A DNA stretch of 64,000 nucleotides, taken from assembly GCF_027942865.1 (NCBI RefSeq), contig NC_134524.1, forward strand, positions 19,149,536 through 19,213,535. The letters are read 5' to 3'. Positions within the stretch are counted from its first letter, which is position 1; each line of letters opens with the position of its first letter. Below the pieces are notes generated by a model. It saw only the letters and a program-made list of their open reading frames with translations, was not told the origin of the DNA and searched no databases. Origin of the DNA: Odontesthes bonariensis. Its lineage: Eukaryota > Chordata > Actinopteri > Atheriniformes > Atherinopsidae. Below are positions 1 to 10,818 of this stretch, piece by piece. The position numbers were made by a program, and so were the translations under genes.

Positions 1-636
1 ACTGTGAACACCAAAATCAGTCCTTTAAGCCGACTATTGTTTCCTGTAAATCTCAACAGGAAAGCACACCAGTCTATTTATTGTGTTAATTGAATGCTGA
101 TTGGATTTCTTTTTCTGTTCAAAGATTATGCTTTTATCTACTTTAGTTCAGTTGGTGGTCTTTTTAAACTTGTCACAATGATTTCTCTGTTAACCCTCAT
201 AGGGTCTTCGGGTATGTGGGACCCATTTTCAGTTTTTAGCTTAATAAAAATGATACAAGTATTTTTTCAAACTAAGATTCATTGGCTGTGGCTCATTTTC
301 TGTGAGGAACAAAAATCAGAAAAAAAATTCAATTACCCCCCCTGTATACCCCCCCTTCACATTTATATTACATACAGGGTCTTCGGGTCCACTGGACCCA
401 GGGCTAGTGAAAGTGTGGAAATCATAGGTCCTGTGCACCCATATTTTCCCTTACTCCTCTCTGGGCCTCTGTGTGTATGTTGGTAATTTACCAACTTTGT
501 TGCAAAATTAGAGCACCCAACACTGTCTGAACCCAGATTCCCACACATTTCACCCTCTGGCTTGCGGGAACTAATCTTAGGGACCTGACACTATAAATAG
601 CTCTGTCAGTGTGGTTCCATACCACAACTGATCAAG

Positions 637-1284
637 ATGGCAAAGCGACTCTCTGTTCAGGCTGCCTTACAGTTGATAGTTGAAGAGACAGAGGGTTTTG
701 ATGGTGATGCAGAGGAAGTAGAATGTGAGGATCACCCGAAACGATCATGGACCATATTGCCACAAAAGGAGGGGTGGACAACCTCGATAAGCTGGTGACT
801 GCTTACAGCTGCAAATGGAAGACCCTACGATGGCCTCTGGTGATATTCTTTGATATGTTGGATATCTCCTTGTACAACACCTTCGTCATTTGGATGTCAC
901 TGAGCCCAGAGTGGAATGGGGGAAAGCTACAGAAGGTGTCTCTTTCTTGAGGAATTGGGGAAAATGTTGATGAGACCTCAGATTGAGAGAAGACGACATC
1001 TTCCAAGAACCCCAATCTCAGCAGCCATTGTGAGGAGGATTCAGGTGGAAGATGATGGTGCCACATCCTCCCAAATTACAGAACCACCATCTGCAGAGCC
1101 TGAGGTAAGTGTTTGATGCTGTTGCAGTATAATAATTCATGTTTCTGAGAGAGAGAAGTGTTACTAAAGATCCTTATCTTTTCATTATTCTAGATGGCCG
1201 GCAACAACAAAAAAGAAGCACTGTGAAGTGTGTGGACCCAAGGCAATACACACAGTGAAACTCTGCCCCTCATGTGTGGTATAG
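637..1284 (+). pseudogene. piggyBac transposase remnant (start fused to end, frameshifted)
   Basis: The first ORF starts at 637 with MAKRLSVQAALQLIVEETEG and stops after about 53 codons. From about 747, in another frame, comes the well-conserved piece after the catalytic core of piggyBac transposases (TKGGVDNLDKLV..., then IWMSLSPEWN). A further one-base shift near 915 leads to LFLEELGKMLMRPQIERR. A GT donor near 1105 and an AG just before 1195 could remove a short intron and add the cysteine-rich tail (KKKHCEVCGPK...LCPSCVV, stop 1282-1284), a piggyBac zinc-binding C-terminus. The catalytic Asp region is deleted, so no active enzyme can be made. The family is certain; the intron is inferred. 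Confidence 0.85.
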
Positions 1285-1545
1285 TTTGGTATGAAAATAG
1301 CCGTGTTCAATGGGGCTAATGTGTTGTTCAGACAGATGTTGTGTAAACTGACCTGACTAGGTTGAATTTCTAAAGAAATTCAAATAAATAATACTTGCTT
1401 CATTTGTACATTTGTTGATTACTTTCCAGTTATGCCTGTTTTATGATGCATTTCCTTATTTTGTTACATTTTAATAAGAAAATGAACAAAATTAACTTTA
1501 TTTTTTATCTATTTGTTATGTATTTTAAATTGTTTGTTTTTATGT

Positions 1546-1606
1546 AAGGTGACCTTGAGTGCCTATGAAAGGCGCCTATAAATAAAATGTATTATTATTA
1601 TTATTA
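1546..1606 (+). repeat. LINE-like 3' tail ending in (ATT)n
   Basis: The segment AAGGTGACCTTGAGTGCC... AAAGGCGCCTATAAATAAAATG followed by (ATT)5-6 is the kind of 3' end carried by fish non-LTR elements, where a short tandem tail marks reverse-transcription priming. It lies inside the piggyBac element, so it is either a nested insertion or part of the element's own 3' flank. No coding remnant is attached. Confidence 0.45.
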
Positions 1607-1837
1607 AAAACGAGTGGCATTTTTATTCATAAATTTAATTTAACAAAGGTAAAGGGAAAAAATGTAACATATGTGTTGTTTATAATACTTGCAATTGGGA
1701 TGGAGTAAACATCTGCAGAGTATTTTAACAAAAAAAGGTTTGATTATGTTGAATTAAAAGCCCCAAAAGGCAATGGGTCCACCAGACCCAGCAGGACTCC
1801 CTGTGTAACAAAAAGAAGAGGACCCTATGAGGGTTAA

Positions 1838-2404
1838 TAATCATCTTTGTGTGACTGATAAAACAAAAGCATCTTCAGTCAGTTTTGTTGTGAGCATGGT
1901 CACATTCTTTGAGCTTTGAATCTGTGATGACTTTGAAGTGTGAAGGACACAAAGATCAGCAGCTCTCTGGTCTCTGCTTCAAGTAAAGAAGGTTTATTGT
2001 CTCAAACTCAGGTCTTCCACATGTCAGATAAACAAATTCCCCACTGGACTGACAACATTCACAAAGTGATTGACCCACACAGTTCATACATTCACATGGG
2101 TGTAAAGATATCTGTCATTGAAGCTCCTCACTGCTGCTTCCCCGTCGCCACAATCTGATACAAAGTATGGATTTGTAAAGTGGAGAGCCTGAACTTGAAC
2201 TCTGCTCATATCTGTTCCTGATGCTTTACTTGTGTTGGAATGCAGGAGATACTTTTTAAAAACCAGTCTGCACTTTGATCTATATGATTACACAACTGTG
2301 AGAGCTGGAACACATGATGAGACACGACATTCACTGCGATGGGCGCTCAGACTCAGGGTTCACTGAGCCACCTAAAAGCAATACAAACACTCATATATCA
2401 ATAT
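1838..2404. other. Intergenic, no gene seen
   Basis: This is unique-looking sequence between the piggyBac element and the LINE fragment. The short open frames here (for example 1940-2158) have no recognisable motif, splice context or composition bias. Confidence 0.5.
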
Positions 2405-3058
2405 AATCAGAATCAGAATCAGTTTTATTGCCATTGTTAGTGAACAGTGTTCACTGACTAGGAATTTGCTGCGGCGTAAGGTGCAAACATGTAACATAGG
2501 ATATAATGATAAAAATAAAGAATAAAAATATATGAATATAAAATGTACAAAGTGTGTACAACAATACACAGTATCCAATATACAGAGCAACAACAGTGCA
2601 ACTTCATTAGTGCAATTTTAATGATGGTAAAGTGACTGGGGCAGGTTATGAGGTGATTATGAAGTGTTCATAAGTCCAACTGCAAGGGGAAAAAACTGTT
2701 TTTGTGACGGGAGGTTCTGGTCCGAATGGACCGAAGCCTCCTGCCCGAGGCGAGTGGTGCAAATAGTCCATGTGCAGCGTGAGAAGGGTCAGCTGTGATC
2801 CGACCTGCTCGCCCCATAGTCCTGGAGACGTGCAGGTCATGGATCGATGGGAGGCTGCAGCCGATCACCTTCTCAGCGGAGCGCACAACTCGCTGCAGTC
2901 TGTGTCTGTCCCTGGCAGAGGCCCCGGCATAACACACCGTGATGGAGGAGCAGTGGATGGACTCGATGATGGCCGTGTAGAACTGCACCATCAGCTGGGC
3001 CGGCAGCTTGGTGTTCCTCAGCTGTCGCAGGAAGTACATCCTCTGCTGGGTATACACA
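2405..3058 (-). mobile_element. 5'-truncated non-LTR retrotransposon (CR1/Rex1-like)
   Basis: Read on the minus strand, an open frame at 3057-2668 has the C-terminal tail of a fish LINE polymerase: QQRMYFLRQLR, VQFYTAIIESI, RDRHRLQRVVRSAEKVIG, then SGRRLRSIRTRTSRHKNSFF. The element ends at 2405-2425 in a (GATTCT)n tail, seen on the plus strand as GAATCAGAATCAG. It lacks everything upstream of the end of the reverse transcriptase, which is the usual result of incomplete target-primed reverse transcription. Related tails occur at 5942 (minus) and 39003 (plus). The clade name is from memory of the family and is less certain than the LINE call. Confidence 0.85.
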
Positions 3059-3647
3059 TATATAAACTAACTGTAACTGTAACTGTCATATGGGATATTT
3101 GCAAAATGTAAGTTTAAAGCTTCTTGAAGTTGTGTTTAAATCCATTTGATTCTGTTTTTTTCTTTCTATCGAGAAAATTCCAACTGAGATCTCTTCTTCC
3201 ATGGCGTTACAGTCAAGATGGCAGCGTAAAGCAAACAGAAAAGTGTCACTAAAGAAATTGACAAATGTTTTACTCTTTGGCTCCCCCTACAGTTGTGGGA
3301 TGTTACACCACTGCCATGAAAACAAACCTCTCTGTGAGTCCTGCACATGTACAGCCATACACGGGAATCATATGTATCAAAATCCCACAAAAACATCAAA
3401 AGACAGTAAAGGTAAAAGGTGTGGTACCGGGCTGGGAAACAAAATTGTGAACTGCAGTATCTCAGTCCTCGGGCTCTCAACGGTAGTTTCAGAGCCGGGA
3501 ATGTTCGGAACAAAAGGTAGCTGTGCTTCAAAGTGAGTCAGAAGCACATAGTTGTGCATCTGGGAGTCAGACTTTAAACAAGTTGTTCTCCTTCGATTTA
3601 ACAATCTGAGGATAAATAATCAGCCATGACATTGTTCAGGTTCTCAT
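3059..3647. other. Intergenic, no gene seen
   Basis: The open frames on both strands here (3166-3531 minus, 3201-3536 plus) overlap each other and show no domain, splice context or codon pattern. Nothing else was recognised. Confidence 0.45.
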
Positions 3648-4020
3648 GCCCTCTCCGGGTCGGGAATGAGATCCTTCCCCAAGTGGAGGAGTTCAAGTAT
3701 CTCGGGGTCTTGTTCACGAGTGAGGGACGAATGGAGCAGGAGATTGACAGGCGGATCGGTGCGGCGTCTGCAGTGATGCGGGCTCTGCACCGGCCCGTCG
3801 TGGTGAAGAAGGAGCTGAGCCAGAAGGCGAAGCTCTCGATTTACCGGTCAATCTATGTTCCTACCCTCACCTATGGTCACGAGCTGTGGGTAGTGACCGA
3901 AAGAACGAGATCGCGAATACAAGCGGCCGAAATGAGTTTCCTCCGCAGGGTGTCTGGGCTCTCCCTTAGAGATAGGGTGAGAAGCTCGGTCATCCGGGAG
4001 AGGCTCAGAGCGACTCTGTC
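3648..4020 (+). mobile_element. Non-LTR retrotransposon fragment (RTE/Rex3-like polymerase tail)
   Basis: The open frame at 3626-4048 contains the very common fish LINE segment LPQVEEFKYLGVLFTSEG, then MEQEIDRRIGAASAVMRAL, KLSIYRSIYVPTLTYGHELW and AAEMSFLRRVSGLSLRDRVR. This is the end of the reverse transcriptase and the linker that follows it. Similarity stops abruptly near 4013, and both flanks lack the rest of the element, so it is an internal fragment. The assignment to a LINE is firm; the clade is tentative. Confidence 0.8.
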
Positions 4021-4362
4021 ACACTCAACTCTTCCTATAAACTGCTGATGTCGAGACTTTAGAATCTCAACACCATCGATCATTTCATTACAGATTCACT
4101 TCATTGTGTCTAAATATATTTCTTAATCTTCAGTTATTGCCTAGATTATTTAAGTTTATTGTGTCTCGCACTTTGTTCTAAATCAGAGCGGAGTGTCTGT
4201 GAAGGTAACACGTCCAACCTACATTTGATCAACTAGTGTTATGTTAAGAGAATCAATAAGAGTTCTTTCAGACCATCATTTGTCAGAAAAACCTCTGTAG
4301 AAGTAGTATAAAGACTCCCATCTTCCAGTTCTCAGTGTGTCTGCTCCTCTCTGTCTCCTCAG

Positions 4363-4999
4363 CATCAGTGTTTGTGGTGAGTGTGACACAGAGCTCCTAT
4401 CAGGTAGAGGAGAACCACAACATCACACTGGAGTGGACGTTCACAACCAAACCTGACAGCTCCTCAAGCTCCTGTTTTAACCTTTTGTTACAAGTATGCC
4501 AATCCCTGTATTTGTTCCTGCAACACGATGCTGTGGAGGTGTCAGAGCCTCAGCATGAACAGTTTGCAGGACGAGTTCACAGTGACAAAGACGTCCTCAG
4601 AGAAGGACTAAACACGTGACCAGGACTCTGCGGCTTATGTGTGTGGAGTGAGGACAGATGGTGGATTCAGTGTCCCTGGTGAGGTGATTTGGTAGAACCT
4701 TTTCTCAAACTGATTTTAGCAGCCTTTTAATGAAAAGAATTCTTCTTAAATATCTGTTTGGATGTGTTTGTTCATGAAATATTTTGACTTCACATGAAAC
4801 AAACAGATGTGTTTGGTCTCTTCACAGCAGAGCAGAATCAGCCTGAACCTGAGACACCAAACAGCAGTTCCAAGAAGAATCGGGCTACATGTTGGGCTGA
4901 CACTGACAGCAGCAAATGTGTTCTTGTTCTGTGGTTTTTACTTCTTCGCTTTTTCTCTAATTCAAAACAAATGACGGCTCGTCAAGACAAGTCTTGATT
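4363..4999 (+). pseudogene. Decayed V-type Ig receptor gene, inverted copy related to gene A
   Basis: An acceptor (CTGTCTCCTCAG, ending 4362) is followed by SVFVVSVTQSSYQVEENHNI, nearly identical to the start of the V exon of gene A. The domain is damaged. Around 4600-4620 roughly 20-30 bases are missing (the equivalent of RIRLHVS in gene A), which shifts the frame and causes a stop at 4617-4619. After the shift the F-strand motif is still readable (DQDSAAYVCGV), and a donor follows at 4679. A second exon begins after the acceptor at about 4829 (AEQNQPEPETPNSS). A hydrophobic stretch suited to a membrane helix (VGLTLTAANVFLFCGFYFF) is in a different frame from this stalk, pointing to another frameshift. 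No leader exon was found upstream, where a LINE fragment lies. It lies tail-to-tail with gene A. Confidence 0.75.
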
Positions 5000-5019
5000 T
5001 TTTTTTTTTTTTTTTTTTT
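4998..5019. repeat. Poly(T) run
   Basis: About 22 consecutive T residues directly follow the stop of the decayed Ig gene. This is a homopolymer with no other meaning seen. Confidence 0.9.
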
Positions 5020-6154
5020 ACTGCAGACAGAAAACACTCGTCTCTTCCTTTTGCATACTTTATTCAGTGAGCGGCTGTAATTCACAACTGAAATACAAAA
5101 TATTGGCTTTAAAGTAGGAAACAGTGTTATTCCTGTTTGAAGCAGAATTCAACATGTTCCCCAGTATTAGGGAACATGAAATGGGATCAAACCATAGTAA
5201 AAGCAGTTAGTTTTATACAGCTGATGATCTGTAGTTGCTCTAATAATCCAGATACTTCAAATGAAAATGAGCCTGTATAGTTAAATCTGGAAGATTTAAA
5301 TGATTAACCAAAGCACTCATATCAGTCAATCTGTTATATCCCTTTTGAATGTAAAGTTTCAGATATTTTTAAAGGGCACCTGGTCAAATTTGATGACGTC
5401 TAAAGCTGTTCACTTTACTGACGTCATGCTGCCAAGCATGTCTAAAACCTGTCTACATGTAGCTGCTCTGTGCAACGTGTCTCCTCTTTTTATATTCTTT
5501 GTTTAATGCTTTGACATTAATGCTTATAGCATTGTTTTCATATTTATGTCCAGTCTGCATGGAAGGTTATTCAAGCAAATGCTTGTAGGTTGATCCAGAG
5601 CACCATCTGACACAGTTTACAGAGAAGCCTGCAGAGAAGAAAAGCAAGGACAGAGGGAAGAGAAAAGGTGTTGTTGGTTTGGCTGGCCTTTAAAATTTTT
5701 GCTTTATCTTGTCAAACGTTCAATTTAACTTTAATGTCTTCAGTGTAAACAACTGTACTGATGTGCACAAGTGTTAGAAACATGTTCCTGAGATCAAGTT
5801 AAACACCAGATGGATATGAAAATACAGAAATGTGTTTCAGCTCCAGATCTACATCTGACTCCAGCTGTTCATCGGGAAATCTGCCTCTTCTGCACTTCTC
5901 TGCTTTTCATTTTCACACAAATTAAATCCACATTACATAACAGAATCAAGAATCAGAATTCTTTATTGTCATTATACAAGGTAACATAATTTTCTGCAGA
6001 CTCACGGCTTAAAGGCACACTTAAAACTTTTACTTAGTAAAAAACTGTACACGTAAATAAAAAGGAATAAAGAGGAACAAAGTACACTTAGTGTGAAACA
6101 GACACAAAATCATCAAATAAAATCTTTTTTCTTTTTTCTTTTGTCTTTATTTTT
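5020..6154. other. Intergenic between the tail-to-tail Ig genes
   Basis: No exon was recognised. The segment holds a LINE 3' tail at 5942-6010 and A/T-rich sequence. A poly(A) signal for gene A is available on the minus strand immediately after its stop (AATAAA complement at 6146-6151). Confidence 0.5.
5942..6010 (-). repeat. LINE 3' tail, (GATTCT)n type
   Basis: AGAATCAAGAATCAGAATTCTTTATTGTCATTATACAAGG on the plus strand is the reverse of a GATTCT-repeat LINE tail like that at 2405. Only the extreme 3' end is present. Confidence 0.55.
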
Positions 6155-7376
6155 TTACACAAGTGGCTGCTGAAGGGTTGTTTCTTTAACACGTTCAGGA
6201 GCTGATTTTCTCTTATTTTTATTCTCTTTGATATAAATAACACAAGATATAGCAATGATAACCAGAGGGAGTACTAATGCTGCTCCAAGTCCCACTCTAA
6301 CATACAGGAAGATATTATCCCATCTCTCTGGTTGAGGTCTTTTAGTTGGTCTCTGAGGTTGGAGCTCATCTGCAGCTTCTGTGGTAAACATAATATTATG
6401 TCATGTAGCCAAACTACATTATCTTGTTTAACAGTTCAATACGAGAACATTACAAACAATCTTTTGAATGTAAAAAAAAAAAAGAGGGGAAATTCATCTT
6501 CTACTGAGTCAACTTACCAGTGATGTTGAGCTGACAGCTGGCAGAGCCCCATCCATACTCTGTGTTCACCTGACATGTGTACAGACCGGAGTCCTCAGTT
6601 CTGAGTCCGGACACATGAAGTCTGATTCGGCCTCCTCTGAGGGCATCTTTGTCATTCTGGACTCGACCTACAAACTGTTTATCATGATGCAATGAGACCT
6701 CAACACCCTTAAATACATAAAACAAGACTGAAAGTCTGTTATGAGTTGTTAGTTCACAGTAGATGAAAAGAGAGTTGGAGGAGCTGTCAGGTTCAGTTGT
6801 GAACGTCCACTCCAGTGTGATGTTGTGGTTCTCCTCGGCCTGATAGGAGCTCTGTGTCACATTCACCACAAACACTGATGCTGAGGAGACAGAGAGATAT
6901 TACTGTGATTTCTACAGTGGTGAAAAGTAATTGAGTACATTTGATTAAGCCATTTTCTTTCTGTAAGTGAGTAACTGGCCACCGGTTTTTAATTAAACCA
7001 CCACATTCTATGTAATAAAACTATTAGTCATTTATTCATTTAGCTCAAAAATCTTGTTTTGTCCTTCTAACTAAATGCGCTAAGGGATCAGAAGTTTCCA
7101 TCATCTCAGTTCTGTATGAACTCTTGTCATCTTCTATATAAACAGCAGTATAGTTTGATTGTATATGAACAATAAAGGTGAAATGTACTGAACATAAAGG
7201 GCAATGAAAACCACAACATAAATACAGCGTAGCCTAAAGAGTCGGTGACATTAAATTCTCAGACTGAGTAAAAAAAATCGAACCCGTCAGTGAAGTCAAA
7301 GTAAGTTGAGTAAATCTGTAAACTGACCACAGACGCATGAGTTGAGGATGAGGAGCAGCAGGATCCTGAAGATCAT
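6155..7376 (-). CDS. Gene A: single V-type Ig transmembrane receptor, 211 aa
   Basis: Three exons on the minus strand: 7376-7328, 6880-6518 and 6378-6155. All borders are GT-AG in phase 1, and the joined length is 636 nt, an exact codon number. Exon 1 is a signal peptide (MIFRILLLLILNSCVC). Exon 2 is one V-set domain starting SVFVVNVTQSSYQ and ending at the F-strand motif DSGLYTCQV, with two N-glycosylation sequons (NVT, NIT). Exon 3 gives a short stalk rich in Pro/Gln/Arg, a membrane helix (LGAALVLPLVIIAISCVIYI) and a basic tail of about 26 residues without ITIM or ITAM tyrosines. The B-strand cysteine usual in V domains is absent (LEWTF); an alternative Cys sits in FIYCEL. It resembles fish PD-L1/CD276/butyrophilin-like receptors, and a surface role in immune recognition is inferred. 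The structure is confident; the name is not. Confidence 0.85.
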
Positions 7377-7572
7377 CTTCTCCCTGAAGACACAGAGGTG
7401 AAGAGTGATGAACACATGAGGTCAGAGTTCAGTCATTACAGGGAGAAGAAGGAAAATCTACAGTTTGACTTCATTCAGTCATCACAACATCTGGTCCTGT
7501 TCATCTTCCTGGTTATTACACCCCACTGAGCAAAGACCTTTCTGACTGAACTATATGAACTACAACCACTGC
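7377..7572. other. 5' flank of gene A
   Basis: The start codon at 7376-7374 is preceded by about 190 bases containing the 5' untranslated region and presumably the promoter. No clear TATA box was picked out. The segment ends at the target-site duplication of the hAT element. Confidence 0.4.
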
Positions 7573-9304
7573 CAATGCCGGTTTGGCAATGGTATTATCC
7601 GGGACCTATCCCGGCCCAAACCATCGACCTGGGCTGCTTGGCCCATGGGGAAAATAGTTGTAACTAATTTTTGTCACTTATCTTATTCCTGCATTAATAT
7701 CAATTCAACTGTAGTCTGCATAAATTCACCATTGCAGCGCAGCCGCCTGCTGCATCACAGCAGATTAAATAGGTTCTACCATGTAAGGGAATTCTCTCCT
7801 CCCAAATGTTTCAGATGGTTTGGCCCATGGCTCGTCTTTTAAATAACAATGGCGCGACACAGAGCGCGTCAGTGATGGAGGGTAGAAAGAGGCCAGGTGG
7901 AACAGAGAGGGCTAAGCTAAAAAAAAGACAGGTGGCAGCCAAATGTGCCAAATTGACAGATATCTTCTCAAGACAAGCTGGTAGGTTACTGAGAGATATG
8001 GATAATAGGCCTGGTTGTGAATTTGATCAAATAGGCTATAACGTGGCGAACGTTTGCAATGTCAACTCAACTGTCATCTGACAGCTTTTGTTGTTAAATA
8101 TGTAAAATCTCACAATTTATATGATTTAAAAGTGTATTCCTATATTCAAAGAAGAACCGGGCACTTTCTTTACATTCCAGTTCTGATGAACAATTGCTTA
8201 ACGCTTTATCACGCTTTATCTCCTCATCAACTGTAGCCTGCATTCCCACAGGCGCGCACATGTGGTTACTAACGCAATATTAAATTGGGGCGATCACATT
8301 TGTTGTTTGATATTTGTTATTAAATGCATCTCAAACATGCAATTAAAATAAATATAATTATTGAGAAGGGCTGTATGCAAATATTGTACATGGTTTGCGT
8401 GCGCAGGGACGGGGGCAGCGCGAGCACGTTGGGGTGTTTAGTTGCCTTTTTTAATTACTGGAGAGTCTGCACGCGCGTTCTATCCGCGGGAATCAGCATC
8501 ATGTTTCATGTTCAAGCCTTCCCCTCCCATTTATTATAAAGTGAGCTGAGCCCGCTCACGCCCGTGCAGGGAATAGACTGTTCTATTTTCAAGTTGCAAT
8601 GAGCACTTATTCGGACACCGCGCGGGCACGACGCTTTGATGTGAAAGGAAGAATCTGTTTTCTTGTTGATTTCTATCCATTTCGGACTGAACACGAATGC
8701 AGATGCAGACACGTTTACGTCCTGTGCTTGCTGTGTGTAAACGAACCGAACACTTGCTTTACATTCCAGTTTTCCATTTTTTGACAAACAGTTTCAAATG
8801 TGCTGTCACGCTTATTTCGTCTCGCCGTCATATCGTGCATTTCCATAGAGGGGCGCACACTGTGATTATCAACTATATATTTTTTTATTGTTATCGATTG
8901 TTTTCTAGCATCAGATCAACAGACCACTTCCAGTGCTACTGATGATCCCAAGGAGGGCGCGACTACTGAAGGGCGAGGTAGAGGAAGATACTGTAGTTAG
9001 TCAAGATAGACATTTGTGATGTAAAATATTGGCATAGAGAAGAAAACCATAAGGTGGTAGGGTGGTAGACTAAATCATACAAATCATTTAACACAACCAC
9101 AATTAAATAAATAAATGAATTAATCAGTGAATGAAAGGATAAATAAAGTGTGTCATGTTTTCCAGCAACATAGACAACTCTTAATGAACATTTTCTGTAG
9201 CCTCAGAGGATCAGGTGCAGTCTGAAGGAGAATGTACTCCATATCAGAATGGCCTGAATTTGAATTAAATTCCCGGACTGAGAAAATGGCCCACCCCGGC
9301 CCTG
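7573..9304 (+). mobile_element. hAT-type DNA transposon, internally deleted
   Basis: The 8-bp direct repeat ACCACTGC at 7565-7572 and 9305-9312 flanks degenerate inverted ends: CAATGCCGGTTTGGC on the left, and CAGGGCCGGGGTGGG read inward from the right. An 8-bp duplication with CA...TG ends is typical of hAT. The 1.73 kb element keeps only N-terminal transposase exons. It also holds a diverged internal duplication: segments at about 8150-8270 and 8749-8870 both contain TTTACATTCCAGTT and then a run to GCGCACA. Confidence 0.85.
7875..8976 (+). pseudogene. hAT transposase N-terminal exons (ZMYM1/TTF-type)
   Basis: The open frame from 7875 begins MEGRKRPGGTERAKLKKRQV and continues AAKCAKLTDIFSRQAG to a GTAGGT donor at 7980. 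This basic start is typical of fish hAT transposases annotated as ZMYM1-like. A second short exon, about 8910-8976, follows a pyrimidine tract and TAG (ASDQQTTSSATDDPKEG) and ends at another GT. The zinc finger, catalytic Asp-Asp-Glu region and dimerisation domain are missing. The basic N-terminus is recognised; the second exon is inferred from splice signals and phase. Confidence 0.6.
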
Positions 9305-9734
9305 ACCACTGCAGTGGAAGTTGTCACAGTGAAAACCTGCTGTTTGGTCTCTGCAAACATGCAGGACAAGATTAATAACACAAAGGGGCGCTGTTTACCT
9401 GACAAATATTTCTCTGATGGTCTCATCTCACTGAGTTAGGGCAGAAAATCTCAGAGGCAAACATATACTGCCGATTGGCTAGATGGCTGATTGACGACCT
9501 GTCCAGGGTGTACTCTGCCTCTCACCAAATGACAGCTGGGATAGGCTCCAGCCCACCGCGACCTTGAATTAGATTAAGCGGGTATTCCTCCATCAACCTC
9601 GTCACATTGACTAATACCAGCACTCCACTCTGCCTCCCTGCTCTATACCTGCCTGCTCGCTCCGCTGCCATCCCGGACAAAACCACACCACAGCCAGTGT
9701 CATCATTACCCTCCCCTGTGTCGGAAACCTCTGG
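9305..9734. other. Intergenic with a LINE tail, no gene
   Basis: It contains the LINE 3' tail at 9494-9581 and otherwise nothing recognisable. Confidence 0.45.
9494..9581 (+). repeat. Fish LINE/SINE 3' tail fragment
   Basis: CCTGTCCAGGGTGTACTCTG, then CTGGGATAGGCTCCAGCCC, then GATTAAGCGGGTA is a very widespread fish retroelement tail that normally ends in (GATG)n. Here it is cut before the tandem tail. A related piece in the opposite orientation lies at 15492-15545. Confidence 0.7.
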
Positions 9735-10482
9735 GAAACACATACCCGGGTATTTTGATAAACGCATATTTTCTAACCTTCGTTTGCAAAAAAAACTAGG
9801 TGCACACAGCCCCGTTTTTAAAAAAAAACACGTCTACATTGATCCGGAGAAATACGCTATCAAGAGCTGTTAAATTACGCCAAGCCTGACGGTGGCAGTG
9901 TTAGAACAATGAGAATTCCACACAAGCCAATCAGAAGCCTAATAGAGAACCACTGACAGGAAGAATTTCCGGATCCTTTTCAAGAAGAAAATATGGCGCC
10001 ACGCTCATGTGTGTGGACTGATAGCGAGACTGAGCTACAGAAGCTCCGCAATTGCTACCCTCCGCCCGCGCCCTAATGCGCCTTTGTTGTTCAATACATT
10101 GTACGACTGTAATTTTCAAAATCACACAAGCGAGTATAGCTCTCAACAACAGAAATGCTGCTAGTACCTCCATGCTTGCCAGATAAACAATGAATGGCGT
10201 TATCACGCTAGCATCCTGCCAATATGGCGGATAGGGGCGGAGCTCTGTACTATGACGACAACTCCGCATTTCATTCTGAAAACTCCGTTTTCGTCTCTTT
10301 CAACCAGTTTAAACACAAACGCTAAACAGAGTTTTTAAAAAATCTCCACTTTTGCCGGAGTTTTTTTTTTTTAGCTTCGTTTTCGGAGGAAAAAACTCCG
10401 TTTGTGTATAAACGAAAGGCACAAACGAAGGGAAAGGTCTTCGTTTTTCAAAATACCCGGGAATGTGTAAACAGCACCTAAG
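9735..10482. mobile_element. MITE with CCCGGGTATTTTG terminal repeats
   Basis: The left part reads ACACATACCCGGGTATTTTG followed by ATAAACG. The right part, inverted, reads GGTGCTGTTTACACATTCCC then GGGTATTTTGAAAAACG. Inside the right arm, poly-A and AACTCCG-type motifs recur. The left terminus is eroded and no target duplication could be confirmed, so the borders are approximate. It matches a common fish MITE type. No coding sequence. Confidence 0.6.
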
Positions 10483-10810
10483 CCCTAATGAGGAAACTAC
10501 TACCATTATTCAAGCACTCCTTGGACCCACTTAAATGTTCCTCCTCAACCTTGAGCGATTGCTGGATTGGACTTTTCCTGTGGACCAATATCATCCTAAT
10601 AAATCAGTTTCCTTCTATCTCTCAGTCTCAGGATGCTCCTGGGTCCCTCCAATGAGAACGACAAATGTCACAGATCTGGCAAACAGAAATAAAAAGATGC
10701 AACAAAGACAGGAAGTGTCCTGCTGTTTATCTAGTTTTCTACTCTCTCAACTGATGCGATAATAATAATGCAAACTGCATATATTCCTATAACACGTAAA
10801 CACAGAGGAT
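10483..10810. other. Intergenic, no gene seen
   Basis: A short unique stretch between two DNA transposons. The 75-codon frame at 10535 has no supporting feature. Confidence 0.4.
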
Positions 10811-10818
10811 ATTACACT

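Larger units (their letters stand above)
194..1833 (+). mobile_element. piggyBac-type DNA transposon, internally deleted
   Basis: The element is bounded by TTAA at 190-193 and TTAA at 1834-1837. Its ends are a perfect inverted pair: CCCTCATAGGGTC on the left and GACCCTATGAGGG on the right. TTAA duplication with CCY-type ends is diagnostic of the piggyBac superfamily. The element is about 1.64 kb, clearly shorter than an autonomous copy, because the middle of the transposase is gone. Subterminal motifs related to GGGTCTTCGGGT recur near 202 and 376, and GGGTCCACCAGACCC lies near 1774, as expected for internal transposase-binding repeats. It is probably non-autonomous now. Confidence 0.93.

Noticed and set aside
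803-1066. 87-codon minus-strand frame
   Set aside because: It is the shadow of the piggyBac transposase remnant on the other strand.
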